The position numbers were made by a program, and so were the translations under genes. A DNA stretch of 64,000 bases. Source: Herbinix sp. (GTDB lineage: Bacteria; Bacillota; Clostridia; Lachnospirales; Lachnospiraceae). Below the pieces are notes generated by a model, which saw only the letters and a list, made by a program, of their open reading frames with translations, did no database searches and was not told where the DNA came from. The stretch lies in NCBI GenBank assembly GCA_029238935.1, contig JAQZBN010000001.1, positions 62,001-126,000 on the forward strand, read 5' to 3'. Each line of letters begins with the position of its first letter. Position 1 is the first letter of the stretch. Positions 46,080 through 55,370 of the stretch are shown here, one piece after another.

Positions 46080-47858
46080 TTATCTTGCATTATAGCGATC
46101 TAATGCTGCCTGCCAAAGTCCAACAAACTCCTGCAATCCCATCTGGTTTGCTTTCTCCAGGAATTCATCATAAGCATCTACTGGCAATTCACCTTTGATA
46201 ATCTTAGCAAAGTATTCTCCTCTTAAAGTGGAAAGCTGAGTTCCCAGTTCCGCTTCTCTGGAAGCTTCGTCTGAAGTAAAGGTAATCGGAGGCATTGCTA
46301 CACCGGCATCCATGTTCTCCGTCCAGTATTCACGGATATCACCGGAATAACTGCCTTCTGCAGTAATCAACGGATTCGAAAAATGTTCGTCACGAATATT
46401 AGCAAAAGAATGAATTCTATATTTCCAGATTAAGTTAGAAAGTGGTTGACCTTCCGGATCATTGTACATTAATCCATCTGCATGGAAATATGGACGGCCA
46501 TCCTTATCTACCAAATGAACAGTACCATACTCACCAAAGTTATATAACTCCCAACCTTTCTTGGTATAAGCAAAATCAAGGAATGCCATTGCAGCTTCTA
46601 CATTTTCACATTGTGTTGTAATTGCAGCGGAAGTACCGGTTTTCTTAAAGTTAAGGTAGGTGGTAGCAGCTTTATCTCCTTCATTTAAAACAGGATTTAA
46701 TGCGCCAACAAAGTCAATATTGTTATCTGTTTTCCAATAACCCCACATCGTATCCGGAGAATCCATCATTACCGCACAGTCATCAGAGATTGCTTCTGCC
46801 ATTCTCTGGTTAAAGTCTGCTGTTACCCAATCGCTGTTTAATAAACCTTCTTCTTCCCATTGTCTCATGGTTGTCAGATAGTCTTTTGCGCCGGCTTGTG
46901 CAGGACCCCAAGCAGCTTTTCCTTCTTCATTTACAAATACCCAGTCCCATACACCATATGCACCGTTAATGATACCGGTAAAGATCTGACCATAAGTTGA
47001 TCCGTAATTTAATGGTTCGTTATAACCAGCTGCCTTACTAGCAGTTAAGAAATTGTGCCATTCATCCACTGTGTTAGGAACTTCAAGACCTGTTTTATCC
47101 AAAGCTTCCTGCTTTATTAACATACCAAACCACATCCATTCAGAATAAGGTGCAATTCCATGGAATGCAGATAATTTGCCATCATCACTAACTGTTGTTT
47201 TTCTTCTCATCTCATCAGAATTACGCCATGCAGAATAGTTAGGAGCATATTCATCCATCTTATCGGTTAGGTCAATATATGCACCATCTCTAACACCGGC
47301 ATCTACACCACCAGGATAACGACCTGGATCGATGATAATATCCGGAAGCTCACCGGAAGCCATCATTAAGGTAAAGTTATCTGCCTCTTGTCCAACCGGA
47401 GGAGTAATGAATTTGAGATTAATACCTGTTAATTCTTCTACTTTTATAAATACCGGATGATCATCCAAATTTGGAACAACAGAAGCTAGGATAGAATTGG
47501 AAGGCATCCAAACTTCCAGCTCAACTTCTTCCTTAAAAGGATAAGCAGAATAATCATTCGGAATTACTTCGGTATATACATCACCAAGGTAGGAATCATT
47601 TAATGAATTATTAACAAGATCCATTTGTTCCTGTGTAGGTGCTGTATTCCCTCTTATATCAGCACTCACATCCTGTACCGGAGCTTCTGTTGCCTCAGCT
47701 TCATCGGATGTTCCTTCTTTATCACCAGTCTCAACTAATACATCATTACCGGATGTATCCTCATCCTTATTACCTTTGCTGCAACCTGCAAATGAAGCTG
47801 TCAGCATTAATAAAACCAAAAATAAACTAATCATACGTGTCGCAAATACGTGTTTCAT
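46080..47858 (-). CDS. Sugar ABC transporter substrate-binding lipoprotein (LplA/YtcQ-like)
   Basis: A 592-residue lipoprotein with the lipobox TASFAGC, an acidic linker and a large type 1 binding domain (EVELEVWMPSNSILASVVPN, LMMASGELPDIIIDPGRYPG, TKKGWELYNFGEYGTVH). It captures an unidentified oligosaccharide for the two permeases downstream. The ATG at 47858 follows GGGAGGG by six bases; an in-frame start at 47876 overlaps the ribosome site. It begins 36 bases after the ArsR-type regulator gene. Confidence 0.92.
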   Translation of the reverse strand: MKHVFATRMISLFLVLLMLTASFAGCSKGNKDEDTSGNDVLVETGDKEGTSDEAEATEAPVQDVSADIRGNTAPTQEQMDLVNNSLNDSYLGDVYTEVIPNDYSAYPFKEEVELEVWMPSNSILASVVPNLDDHPVFIKVEELTGINLKFITPPVGQEADNFTLMMASGELPDIIIDPGRYPGGVDAGVRDGAYIDLTDKMDEYAPNYSAWRNSDEMRRKTTVSDDGKLSAFHGIAPYSEWMWFGMLIKQEALDKTGLEVPNTVDEWHNFLTASKAAGYNEPLNYGSTYGQIFTGIINGAYGVWDWVFVNEEGKAAWGPAQAGAKDYLTTMRQWEEEGLLNSDWVTADFNQRMAEAISDDCAVMMDSPDTMWGYWKTDNNIDFVGALNPVLNEGDKAATTYLNFKKTGTSAAITTQCENVEAAMAFLDFAYTKKGWELYNFGEYGTVHLVDKDGRPYFHADGLMYNDPEGQPLSNLIWKYRIHSFANIRDEHFSNPLITAEGSYSGDIREYWTENMDAGVAMPPITFTSDEASREAELGTQLSTLRGEYFAKIIKGELPVDAYDEFLEKANQMGLQEFVGLWQAALDRYNAR

Positions 47859-47894
47859 AAATACCCTCCCAAACAAACTTGATTTTCATATAGT

Positions 47895-48857
47895 TTATTT
47901 ACTTTTTTGCTCCCCTTCATGGTCCACTCTTACGTTCATTCTAAGTGCTTGAGGATAATCACCGAACTTTTCTCCAAACAGATTGATACCGCCTGCATTC
48001 TTGGAATCTTCTTTTACCCCTATCTTAAAGCTGACATAATAATTATCAGCTAGTCCAAGAGAGTCCATCGTATAGTTCGAACATTTAACCAAATCATCAA
48101 AGCACCCCAAAGAGTTAATCGTGATCGTCTTAAGTACACCATACTGTGTCATGGTATCACTCCACCATAAAGGATTTAACTTGCCCTTCCTGTCCCCATA
48201 ATCACCGGAAGAATATACCGTTGCAACATCCCTGTCATTGATCCAAATCGATATGTCAGATGGCCAGTCATTCTGATAACCGGGAGCTTCCGAACACACT
48301 TCGAAGGAGAAGGACAATTCTGCTACGCGGTTTTGTTTAAATAAATAGGACGGAAAACGATATTCCAGATAGCCGGTACCAAACCAAATCAGCTGAGCAT
48401 CAAAACGGTCATTGGTGTAGAAACTATAAGGAGAGTCTTCAATACCAAGATAGGTTTTATCGCTGATGATACCGCATCTTCCTGACACATTGCAGTCATA
48501 GTAATTTCCTATCGGCATATCAAATTGATAGGTTCTTAAATTCTCCATCTCATTCTTATGTTTAAACGCATTAAAGTAAATATCTTCAAATGCAATTCCA
48601 CATAGCTTCTGTGAACCACGGACACCCGGTTTCTCCATCGTAGTAATTAGATTGGCTTCCTCCAATACTTTGACGTGAAGTGCCGCAGAGGAAAGCGGTA
48701 TATTAAAGATATTCGCAATCTCGCTAACATTGGAAGCTTTCTCAATCAGCAGTTTTAAGATATCCAGTCTAACTTCCGATGAAAGAGCTTTGCCTATACA
48801 AGCCGTCTGCACTGTATCATTCAAATCAAGCACTATCCTTTTCTTCGCAGTCTTCAT
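47895..48857 (-). CDS. ArsR-type one-component regulator with beta-rich sensor domain
   Basis: A 320-residue regulator. Residues about 20-95 form a winged helix of ArsR type (GKALSSEVRLDILKLLIEKA, NIPLSSAALHVKVLEEANL). From about 110 to 310 follows an all-beta domain rich in aromatics (FTNDRFD-like region, SFSFEVCSEAPGYQNDWPSD, LNPLWWSDTMTQYGVL) that looks like a carbohydrate-binding jelly-roll rather than a metal site. There are no ArsR metal-binding Cys pairs. It is the first gene of the importer operon, 36 bases ahead of the binding protein, and divergent from GH43, so it likely senses a sugar and controls both directions. The family resembles COG4189. AAGGAGGTG precedes the ATG. Confidence 0.85.
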   Translation of the reverse strand: MKTAKKRIVLDLNDTVQTACIGKALSSEVRLDILKLLIEKASNVSEIANIFNIPLSSAALHVKVLEEANLITTMEKPGVRGSQKLCGIAFEDIYFNAFKHKNEMENLRTYQFDMPIGNYYDCNVSGRCGIISDKTYLGIEDSPYSFYTNDRFDAQLIWFGTGYLEYRFPSYLFKQNRVAELSFSFEVCSEAPGYQNDWPSDISIWINDRDVATVYSSGDYGDRKGKLNPLWWSDTMTQYGVLKTITINSLGCFDDLVKCSNYTMDSLGLADNYYVSFKIGVKEDSKNAGGINLFGEKFGDYPQALRMNVRVDHEGEQKSK

Positions 48858-49414
48858 TCCATATTCACCTCCTTCTCTTTAAACTATTGCTAACCGGTAG
48901 AACTTTACCACATATGCAGCTACCACTGATTATTTTTAGAAACAATATCGAGAAGCTCCGACTTTCTTCTTTGTATCGTACCCAAAATTCCATATCCTCA
49001 TCAAATAGTTGCTTGTGATGTTTACTTCAATAATTATGTAGGATTTGTACTTACATATTTGCTCTTCTTGGTTATATATTACCATTTTTTCCAAATATAG
49101 TCAATCATTGTTCTATAAAAAATATAGGTTTTGTTTTGTGTACTTTGTACATACTAGACCATCTATTACTAGTGTTCATGTTTGTATTTACTTTCATTGG
49201 TAATTATATCCAAAAAATCAATCATATTTATAGTAATTATTTGTATGGATTTTACCTATTTTATGTCCTATAATTTTGAACCAAGGAAACCTCCAATCAT
49301 ATTAGAATTTATTTATTACATTTTTTATGTTTTAAATATTTGCTCTTCCGACAAATTAATTCTACTATTTTTGAAGGTTTTCTGTCTATATCACCCATAG
49401 ACAGGGAGGAAATG
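48858..49414. other. Divergent regulatory region between the regulator operon and GH43
   Basis: 557 AT-rich bases without a gene. TGTACTTTGTACA at 49139-49151 is a perfect inverted repeat with a three-base centre and is a candidate operator. GGTA/TACC half-sites lie at about 48895-48912. Promoters could not be fixed with confidence on either strand. Confidence 0.45.
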
Positions 49415-50875
49415 ATGAAATTCTATTCTGTAATAGGTTTTGCAGCAATAATCTTATTTATATATTTTTTAGGAGGTTGTAGCGTGAAGGAGCTTGTAAC
49501 ATTACCATATGACAATAAAGGCAGTAATTTATATTCCAATCCCTCCGACGTAAACAATATCGGAGATCCCTTCGTACTTAAGGCGAGTGATGGTTTCTAC
49601 TATATGTATTGTACCTCTTCTGACATCGGTTATTTTTGTTGGAAATCTGCCGATCTTGTAAATTGGACAGACAAGAAATTTGCATTTAAAAGAAATAAAG
49701 ATTCCTGGGCGATGACCTGCTTCTGGGCGCCCGAGGTTGTGGAACAGAATAATGTATACTACATGTATTATACGGGTAAGAACAAGGAGGGTTCTCTAAA
49801 AATCGGTGTTGCAATTTCATCCTCACCGGATGGTCCCTTCGAAGAAGCCTTAGAGGGTCCTCTTTTTGACTTTGGTTATGCTGCAATCGATGCTAATGTT
49901 TTTATCGATGATGATAGTACAAAATACTTATATTACTCTAGAGATTGTTCCGAAAATATACAGGACGGAATTCGTAAAAGCGAAATCTACGGAGTACGAC
50001 TTGGTGATGATATGATTTCAGTAAGTGGTGAACCGGTACATCTGACTACCCCAACACAAATTTGGGAAACAGGTTCTTCGGATATTGTATGGAATGAAGG
50101 TCCTGAGATGATTAAGCATGAAGGTTCCTATTACCTTACTTATTCCGCTAACTTTTTTGCTTCTCCGTCTTACTCCGTAGGATATGCCGTATCCGATGCT
50201 CCACTCGGTACTTTTACTAAATCTGAGAGCAATCCCATCCTGACTTCCGGGTCCTATGAGAACATCTCCGGAACCGGACACCACAGTTTTACTACTTCAC
50301 CTGATGGAAAAGAGCTTTACATGGTGTATCATTCCCATACGGATCCTGCTGCACCAAGCGGCAACCGTCAGGTCAATATCGACCGTGTAATATTTACCGA
50401 TTCCGGGGAGATGTATGTGAACGGCCCTACCATATCCTTTCAGCCGATGCCTTCCGATACATCACTTACGAATATAGCACTCCATCAAGAGGTTAAGAAT
50501 ACAAGCGGAGCATCAGTACCTCTTTTGACCGATGGTATATTTACCATTCATAAAAAGAACGAAGACTTCGATTGGGTAAGTGAATTAGGAGATGACGGCA
50601 ACGTGAAGGTTACGATCGAATGGGAAGAAGCGAAAACAATCTCCACCATATTAGTATACCGTGGAGTAGACCCCTCCTCCGATTTTACCGGTTATGATGT
50701 TACAATCGATGACAGCTATCAGATAAAAGATTGTAGTCTAGCTGCTGAATTAGATCAAAGAGCAGCAATCGCCAGCTTTGAACCTGTTACTGCAAAAAAA
50801 TTAATCTTTACTCTTCACCCCAAAACAGACGCAAAAAAAATCTCTTTATCAGAGATTATGGTTTTGGGAAATTAG
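49415..50875 (+). CDS. GH43-family glycosidase lipoprotein with discoidin-like C-terminus
   Basis: A 486-residue lipoprotein with the lipobox YFLGGC at about residue 20. The five-bladed propeller of GH43 follows, with the three acids visible: Asp of NIGDPFVLK (about 51), Asp of AAIDANVFIDDD (about 159) and Glu of NEGPEMIK (about 228). GTGHHSF and NRQVNIDRVIF also fit the family. The last 130 residues look like an F5/8-type carbohydrate-binding beta sandwich. GH43 enzymes cleave arabinofuranosyl or xylosyl links, so it probably trims arabinan, arabinoxylan or arabinogalactan at the cell surface. The ATG at 49415 is five bases after GGAGG; another ATG directly before is too close. Confidence 0.9.
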   Translation: MKFYSVIGFAAIILFIYFLGGCSVKELVTLPYDNKGSNLYSNPSDVNNIGDPFVLKASDGFYYMYCTSSDIGYFCWKSADLVNWTDKKFAFKRNKDSWAMTCFWAPEVVEQNNVYYMYYTGKNKEGSLKIGVAISSSPDGPFEEALEGPLFDFGYAAIDANVFIDDDSTKYLYYSRDCSENIQDGIRKSEIYGVRLGDDMISVSGEPVHLTTPTQIWETGSSDIVWNEGPEMIKHEGSYYLTYSANFFASPSYSVGYAVSDAPLGTFTKSESNPILTSGSYENISGTGHHSFTTSPDGKELYMVYHSHTDPAAPSGNRQVNIDRVIFTDSGEMYVNGPTISFQPMPSDTSLTNIALHQEVKNTSGASVPLLTDGIFTIHKKNEDFDWVSELGDDGNVKVTIEWEEAKTISTILVYRGVDPSSDFTGYDVTIDDSYQIKDCSLAAELDQRAAIASFEPVTAKKLIFTLHPKTDAKKISLSEIMVLGN

Positions 50876-50986
50876 ATCCACTAAAACCTGACACATAAAT
50901 AAATAAGAATTTTTGATCATTTTATGTAATACAGTTTTATGTCATACTTATTATCAACTCAATGTAATATTCGATTTATAACATTA

Positions 50987-51044
50987 CTAATTTACTCAAC
51001 TTACATAATTCTAATTTACTCAACTTACATAATTCTAATTTACT
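50987..51044 (+). repeat. 24-bp tandem repeat upstream of the GH2 gene
   Basis: The unit starting CTAATTTACTCAACTTACAT occurs at 50987-51010 and 51011-51034, identical, with a partial third copy to 51044. It ends just before the AGGAGG site of the GH2 gene. Confidence 0.92.
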
Positions 51045-51058
51045 TAGGAGGTTCATTT

Positions 51059-52864
51059 ATGCTTCGTACGGAATATCCGCGTCCTCAATTCGAGAGAAAG
51101 GACTGGCTTAATTTAAACGGTACCTGGGATTTCGAATTTGATGATGATAATGTTTCTTTACAGGAACATTGGGAAAAAGATTGCAAGAAACTATCAAAAA
51201 AAATTCAGGTACCCTTCTGTTTTGAAAGCGAATTAAGTGGTATAGGGGATACCACAATTCATGATCGCTGCTACTATAAAAGAGAATTTCAAGTACCTGT
51301 TACCTGGTCAGGAAAAGATATCCTGCTACACTTTGGCGCAGTAGATTATTACTGCAAGGTGTATGTAAATGAACAGATGTGTTTTGAGCATCGGGGAGGT
51401 TCTGTTGGTTTCGAGATAAATATTACTGACTATCTTAAGGATTTCACCAATCCCCAAACTTTGTCCATATATGTAGAAGACCCTGCGCAGGATGAGAGCA
51501 TCCCCCGCGGAAAACAATTCTGGAAAGAAAAAAGCGAAGGGATATGGTACACCCGCACCTCCGGTATCTGGCAGACAGTCTGGGTGGAACCGGTCGATAA
51601 AGTACGTATCAGTCACATAAAAATGACCCCGGATGTGGATCATGGCACCCTTCATCTGGAGGCTGAATTTTCAGGACTCACAAAAGATCTCAGGTTAGAG
51701 GTCTCCGTTAGTTTTCAAGGAGATTTCGTTTGCCGGGATGCCTACAGTATAACGAGCAATACTGTATTTTATCGCGCTCTTCATATCATAGGAGATAAAA
51801 TATTTCATACCCCCGCCCACGGAGGAGCAAGAAATTGGTCCCCGGAAAATCCTGCTTTATACGATATCCAGCTAACATTAAAATCAGAGGATCGAATCTT
51901 AGATGAAGCAAGAAGTTATTTCGGCATGAGAAAAATACATACCGAAAACGGAATTACTTTCTTAAATAATCAACCATATTATTTTAAACTTGTACTCGAT
52001 CAGGGTTATTGGCCGGAAGGTATATTAACTGCTCCTTCGGATGATGCTTTCGAATATGATATCAAGATCATGAAAGAGATGGGTTTTAACGGCTGCCGTA
52101 AACACCAGAAAGTAGAAGATCCAAGGTTTTTATATTTAGCTGATCGCTTAGGCTTTCTCGTATGGGGCGAGATGGGTGCAGCCTGCATCTATACCAATAA
52201 TAGCTCTGTTCGTTATATTGAGGAATGGACTGAGGCAATACGCAGAGATTACAATCACCCTTGTATCGTTGCTTGGGTTCCTTTTAATGAAAGCTGGGCT
52301 GTTCCAAATATCAAGAACAATAAGGTACAGCAGAACTTTACCGTGTCCCTATACTATCTGATCAAAAGCTTGGATCCTACAAGATTAGTTGTAAATAACG
52401 ATGGTTGGGAATTAACGAAAACCGATATTTGTGCAATTCATAACTATTCTCACGGGAACGAAGAGGAAGAAATAAAGCGAAAATTCTTCCTACGTTTCTT
52501 GAACGAGAAGGATATCCTGCTATCTCCAGATCCTGCTGGCAGAAACATCTTTGCCGACGGATATGACTACGAAGGGCAACCAATTTTAATAACAGAATGC
52601 GGCGGTATTAATTATAATCCACAGATCAAAGAAGGATGGGGCTATTCCTTCGCAGGGAACGAAGAGGAATTCTGTACACAATACCGTTATGTGATTGAAA
52701 ATATCTTAAAGTCAGATCTAATCTACGGCTTTTGTTATACACAGCTAAGTGATGTAGAACAAGAGACAAACGGGCTCTTAACCTATGATCGCAAACCAAA
52801 ATGTGATCCCGCTAAGATCCGTGAGATCAACGGAATCTATCGCCATAGGATCTCGCTGTTTTAG
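51059..52864 (+). CDS. GH2-family glycosidase
   Basis: A 601-residue cytoplasmic GH2 enzyme of the short three-domain type: an N-terminal sugar-binding sandwich (LRTEYPRPQFERKDWLNLNG), an Ig-like domain, and a catalytic barrel. The general acid/base is the Glu of FNESW (about 411) and the nucleophile the Glu of ITECGG (about 513). Sequence around the site does not settle beta-galactosidase against glucuronidase or another exo-acting member. No signal peptide. The ATG at 51059 follows AGGAGGTTCATTT. It follows GH43 by 183 bases that hold a tandem repeat, so it may have its own promoter or be co-transcribed. A terminator follows. Confidence 0.9.
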   Translation: MLRTEYPRPQFERKDWLNLNGTWDFEFDDDNVSLQEHWEKDCKKLSKKIQVPFCFESELSGIGDTTIHDRCYYKREFQVPVTWSGKDILLHFGAVDYYCKVYVNEQMCFEHRGGSVGFEINITDYLKDFTNPQTLSIYVEDPAQDESIPRGKQFWKEKSEGIWYTRTSGIWQTVWVEPVDKVRISHIKMTPDVDHGTLHLEAEFSGLTKDLRLEVSVSFQGDFVCRDAYSITSNTVFYRALHIIGDKIFHTPAHGGARNWSPENPALYDIQLTLKSEDRILDEARSYFGMRKIHTENGITFLNNQPYYFKLVLDQGYWPEGILTAPSDDAFEYDIKIMKEMGFNGCRKHQKVEDPRFLYLADRLGFLVWGEMGAACIYTNNSSVRYIEEWTEAIRRDYNHPCIVAWVPFNESWAVPNIKNNKVQQNFTVSLYYLIKSLDPTRLVVNNDGWELTKTDICAIHNYSHGNEEEEIKRKFFLRFLNEKDILLSPDPAGRNIFADGYDYEGQPILITECGGINYNPQIKEGWGYSFAGNEEEFCTQYRYVIENILKSDLIYGFCYTQLSDVEQETNGLLTYDRKPKCDPAKIREINGIYRHRISLF

Positions 52865-52912
52865 AGATATCATTAAGCCTGATACGAGGTTGAGCACATT
52901 TTTATTATATTG

Positions 52913-52956
52913 AAAGAAGGAGATTTTCGCCAAAAGCGGAACTCTCCTTCTTTTTT
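52913..52956 (+). terminator. Rho-independent terminator after the GH2 gene
   Basis: AAAGAAGGAGA (52913-52923) pairs with TCTCCTTCTTT (52943-52953), with an inner CGC/GCG, followed by further T. Confidence 0.9.
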
Positions 52957-53005
52957 ACTATCCTTATTACTTTGTGTTTTTTACAAAACACACCTACAAC
53001 TAACC

Positions 53006-53545
53006 TTACTTATGAATCGCAAACCATTCCTCTGCCAAGATCGCATATTCATATGCATCGTGCCAAATAGGCTGACCCTCAATATCCCTTTTAAAGAATA
53101 CCGGTTTTATGAAATGTCCTTCCCTTCGCATACCCAACCTCTCTAGCAACTTCCAGGAGGCAGTATTTTGAGGGTTACATCTACCTATAATACGGTGAGC
53201 ACTGTATTCTTTAAATGCATGTTGAAGCATATCTTTGCAAGCTTCTGTAGCATATCCTCGTCCCCCAAACTTCGGATTAAATACATACCCAAGCTCCCAG
53301 GTTCTAAATTCCTCTGGGCCTTCTTTTGCAAAATACAAATTACCGATTACTTTATTATTTTCCTTCAGGCAAACCGCCCAAAATGCTTCATTGTTCGAGC
53401 GATAACTTGCTTCTTCCATGCACTGCTCTTTTGTAAATACCTCATAAGGTTCATATTTTACCACCTCTTCCAGAGAGAGGTAATCATATAAGTCCTTCCA
53501 GTCATTCTCTTGAAATCTTCTGATGATTAAACGTTCTGTTTCCAC
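53006..53545 (-). CDS. GNAT-family N-acetyltransferase (RimJ/RimL type)
   Basis: A 179-residue acetyltransferase. METERLIIRRFQENDW at the start, VIGNLYFAKE, the acetyl-CoA loop GGRGYATEACKDML and NTASWKLLERLGMRREGHF are the usual landmarks of the RimJ/RimL group that acetylates protein N-termini or small amines. The substrate is unknown. It stands alone, and upstream holds an imperfect direct repeat. Confidence 0.92.
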   Translation of the reverse strand: METERLIIRRFQENDWKDLYDYLSLEEVVKYEPYEVFTKEQCMEEASYRSNNEAFWAVCLKENNKVIGNLYFAKEGPEEFRTWELGYVFNPKFGGRGYATEACKDMLQHAFKEYSAHRIIGRCNPQNTASWKLLERLGMRREGHFIKPVFFKRDIEGQPIWHDAYEYAILAEEWFAIHK

Positions 53546-53621
53546 TATGTAATCTTCATCCCCTTTTCATCACTATCTTTACTATCTAACAAATAATACC
53601 ATAACTATTACCAATTACAAG

Positions 53622-53676
53622 CCTTTTATGATATATTTACCATTCTATTCCTTTATGATACATTTACCATTTTATA
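53622..53676. repeat. Imperfect 27-bp direct repeat upstream of the GNAT gene
   Basis: Two adjacent copies of TTTATGATA(T/C)ATTTACCATT with about three changes lie at about 53624-53649 and 53652-53676. They may be tandem binding sites or a simple duplication. Confidence 0.6.
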
Positions 53677-53707
53677 TGACCACTCCTATGATTTACAACA
53701 TAACAAC

Positions 53708-53751
53708 GGAGTAGGATTGCATTGAATTTTCGCTCCATGCAAACCTACTCC
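53708..53751 (-). terminator. Stem-loop after the sialidase/GH93-like gene
   Basis: GGAGTAGGATTGCA (53708-53721) pairs with TGCAAACCTACTCC (53738-53751) with one mismatch. On the minus strand the tail is only T-rich (TGTTATGTTGT), so termination efficiency is uncertain. Confidence 0.65.
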
Positions 53752-53784
53752 ATAATGAAACTTTTCAGGAAACTTCCCTTTTTA

Positions 53785-55062
53785 TTATTTTATCGATCCT
53801 CTTTTTAATAAGATACAGTCACTGGGATAGTTGGTACTTGTTACTGCATATAAGTAATCTTTGTTACTTAACAAGCTGTTCCAATTGCTACAAAAACCAT
53901 CCGGTGTATCAAACGGAACTGTGGCAGGAAGAAACTCCGAAGCAGTCGCATCCTTAGATATCATCACTTTCATCTTCGAATAGGCATCGCCATTCTTTGT
54001 TGCATCCTCATCAGTTTGAAAAGACACTGCAACTCTTCCGTCCGGAATCTTCACGATATAAGGAGCGCCTGCTTTTTTCTTCATCTGATTTGGAAGGTAG
54101 ATATTATGTAACGCACCACTCCAGTCAAGTCCATCCACTGATGTTTTCATCTGAATAATGAAATCATAAGAAGGAGACAGGGAGGTCGCTTCAATTACCA
54201 GAGCATAGGAACCATCTTCCAGCTGGCACCACACCGGCATGCCATCTCTGGAAAAAGTCTTTGTTCCATCGGATGCAATGATCTTATCACTCCACCGATC
54301 TTCCTCCCAGACCTTAAATTCAATATTTTGCTGTCTTCCGTTCCTAACAACGTTCAAGCTATCATTGGCATAGAATACTGCAATCGCGTCCCCTATGTAT
54401 CCAAATTGAGGTTCATACACTCCACCTGTTCCTTCTTCCTCCGCCACAATAGAGTGAGGTTCCCACGTAATACCACCATCTTTACTAACACTTACTCGAA
54501 TAGAAGAATAATAAACATCATCTTTTGCTACATTGGCACGATAGGCTACCCACAGCTCACCATTTTCTAGTTCAATAAAATTTGCATTAGCACAATCATA
54601 CTCCGGGTAATTCGTTGCTTGGATCGCTTCTCCACTCCAGGTTAAACCGCCATCCACACTACGAACTATCTTAATCACAGCCCTTCCGCCATCTTCATTG
54701 GTATCAAAACCGCATAAAATTGTTCCATTCGACAGCTGATACATTCTAGGATACCAAACTCCGCCGTTCCTAGGCTCATAGACTGTAATCACCTCATTCT
54801 CCCAAGTAACTCCATACTCTTGATCATCAAGTATATTCCCATCCTCTGTTCTTCCATCCTGTTCCTTCATGTCATCCTTCTCCTGATCTTTCGTTGTAGT
54901 CGTATTGCTATTCTCTACATTCTCTACATTACTAATGATATCGTCCTCTGTTTGATTTGCATTGCTTTGTATATCAGTCTGATTGGCATCCCTTTGATTA
55001 CAACCATAGCCAAGCAATATCACTGTACAAATGATAGCAATGAATAATTTCTTCTTTTTCAT
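53785..55062 (-). CDS. Sialidase-fold (BNR repeat) lipoprotein, GH93-like
   Basis: A 425-residue lipoprotein: lipobox ILLGYGC, a long Asn/Asp/Thr linker to about residue 80, then a six-bladed sialidase-type propeller with Asp boxes SVDGGLTW, SKDGGITW and SVDGLDW. VWYPRMYQLSNGTILCGFD and GMPVWCQLEDGSYALVIEA resemble GH93 exo-arabinanases more than true sialidases; the FRIP motif of sialidases is not seen. Acting at the cell surface, it could release arabinobiose from arabinan, but this is inference. The start chosen is the ATG at 55062; ATG at 55074 and TTG at 55095 are possible. It lies downstream of the three-permease cluster on the same strand. Confidence 0.8.
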   Translation of the reverse strand: MKKKKLFIAIICTVILLGYGCNQRDANQTDIQSNANQTEDDIISNVENVENSNTTTTKDQEKDDMKEQDGRTEDGNILDDQEYGVTWENEVITVYEPRNGGVWYPRMYQLSNGTILCGFDTNEDGGRAVIKIVRSVDGGLTWSGEAIQATNYPEYDCANANFIELENGELWVAYRANVAKDDVYYSSIRVSVSKDGGITWEPHSIVAEEEGTGGVYEPQFGYIGDAIAVFYANDSLNVVRNGRQQNIEFKVWEEDRWSDKIIASDGTKTFSRDGMPVWCQLEDGSYALVIEATSLSPSYDFIIQMKTSVDGLDWSGALHNIYLPNQMKKKAGAPYIVKIPDGRVAVSFQTDEDATKNGDAYSKMKVMISKDATASEFLPATVPFDTPDGFCSNWNSLLSNKDYLYAVTSTNYPSDCILLKRGSIK

Positions 55063-55370
55063 TCTTATAACCATGCCTTTCTTTCTCGCTAGCAAACCTC
55101 AAGCAGCAGACACAATATTTGTAAAATAACCCATACGTCAATTCACAATTTTCTACCCTTGAGATCAATAGCGCTATCGAATGTTTATAACCGAAAGAGT
55201 TCAACCACTTCTTTCAACCTCCCCATTGCATCAGAGAATTTATTACCTTTATCAATAGGAAAGCCTCCCCATTCGTCATAGTATCGTAATCAATGATCTC
55301 AAATAGGAAGGCTCCATTTTTATTTATTTCAATCCATTATTTATTCCGCCATTGGCAGCTTAAGAAAAAT
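55063..55370. other. Gap between the last permease and the GH93-like gene
   Basis: 308 bases without a credible gene. It holds the stem-loop at 55262-55313 and two copies of AATGGGGAGG on the minus strand. No clear promoter for the GH93-like gene was found. Confidence 0.4.
55262..55313 (-). terminator. Possible terminator of the three-permease operon
   Basis: AGCCTCCC (55262-55269) pairs with GGAAGGCT (55306-55313) with one GU pair, and TTTCCTATT follows on the minus strand. The loop is large. Confidence 0.45.

Noticed and set aside
53785..55062. True sialidase (neuraminidase)
   Set aside because: Asp boxes are present, but the FRIP arginine motif is not, and the sequence around the first blade fits GH93-type propellers better.
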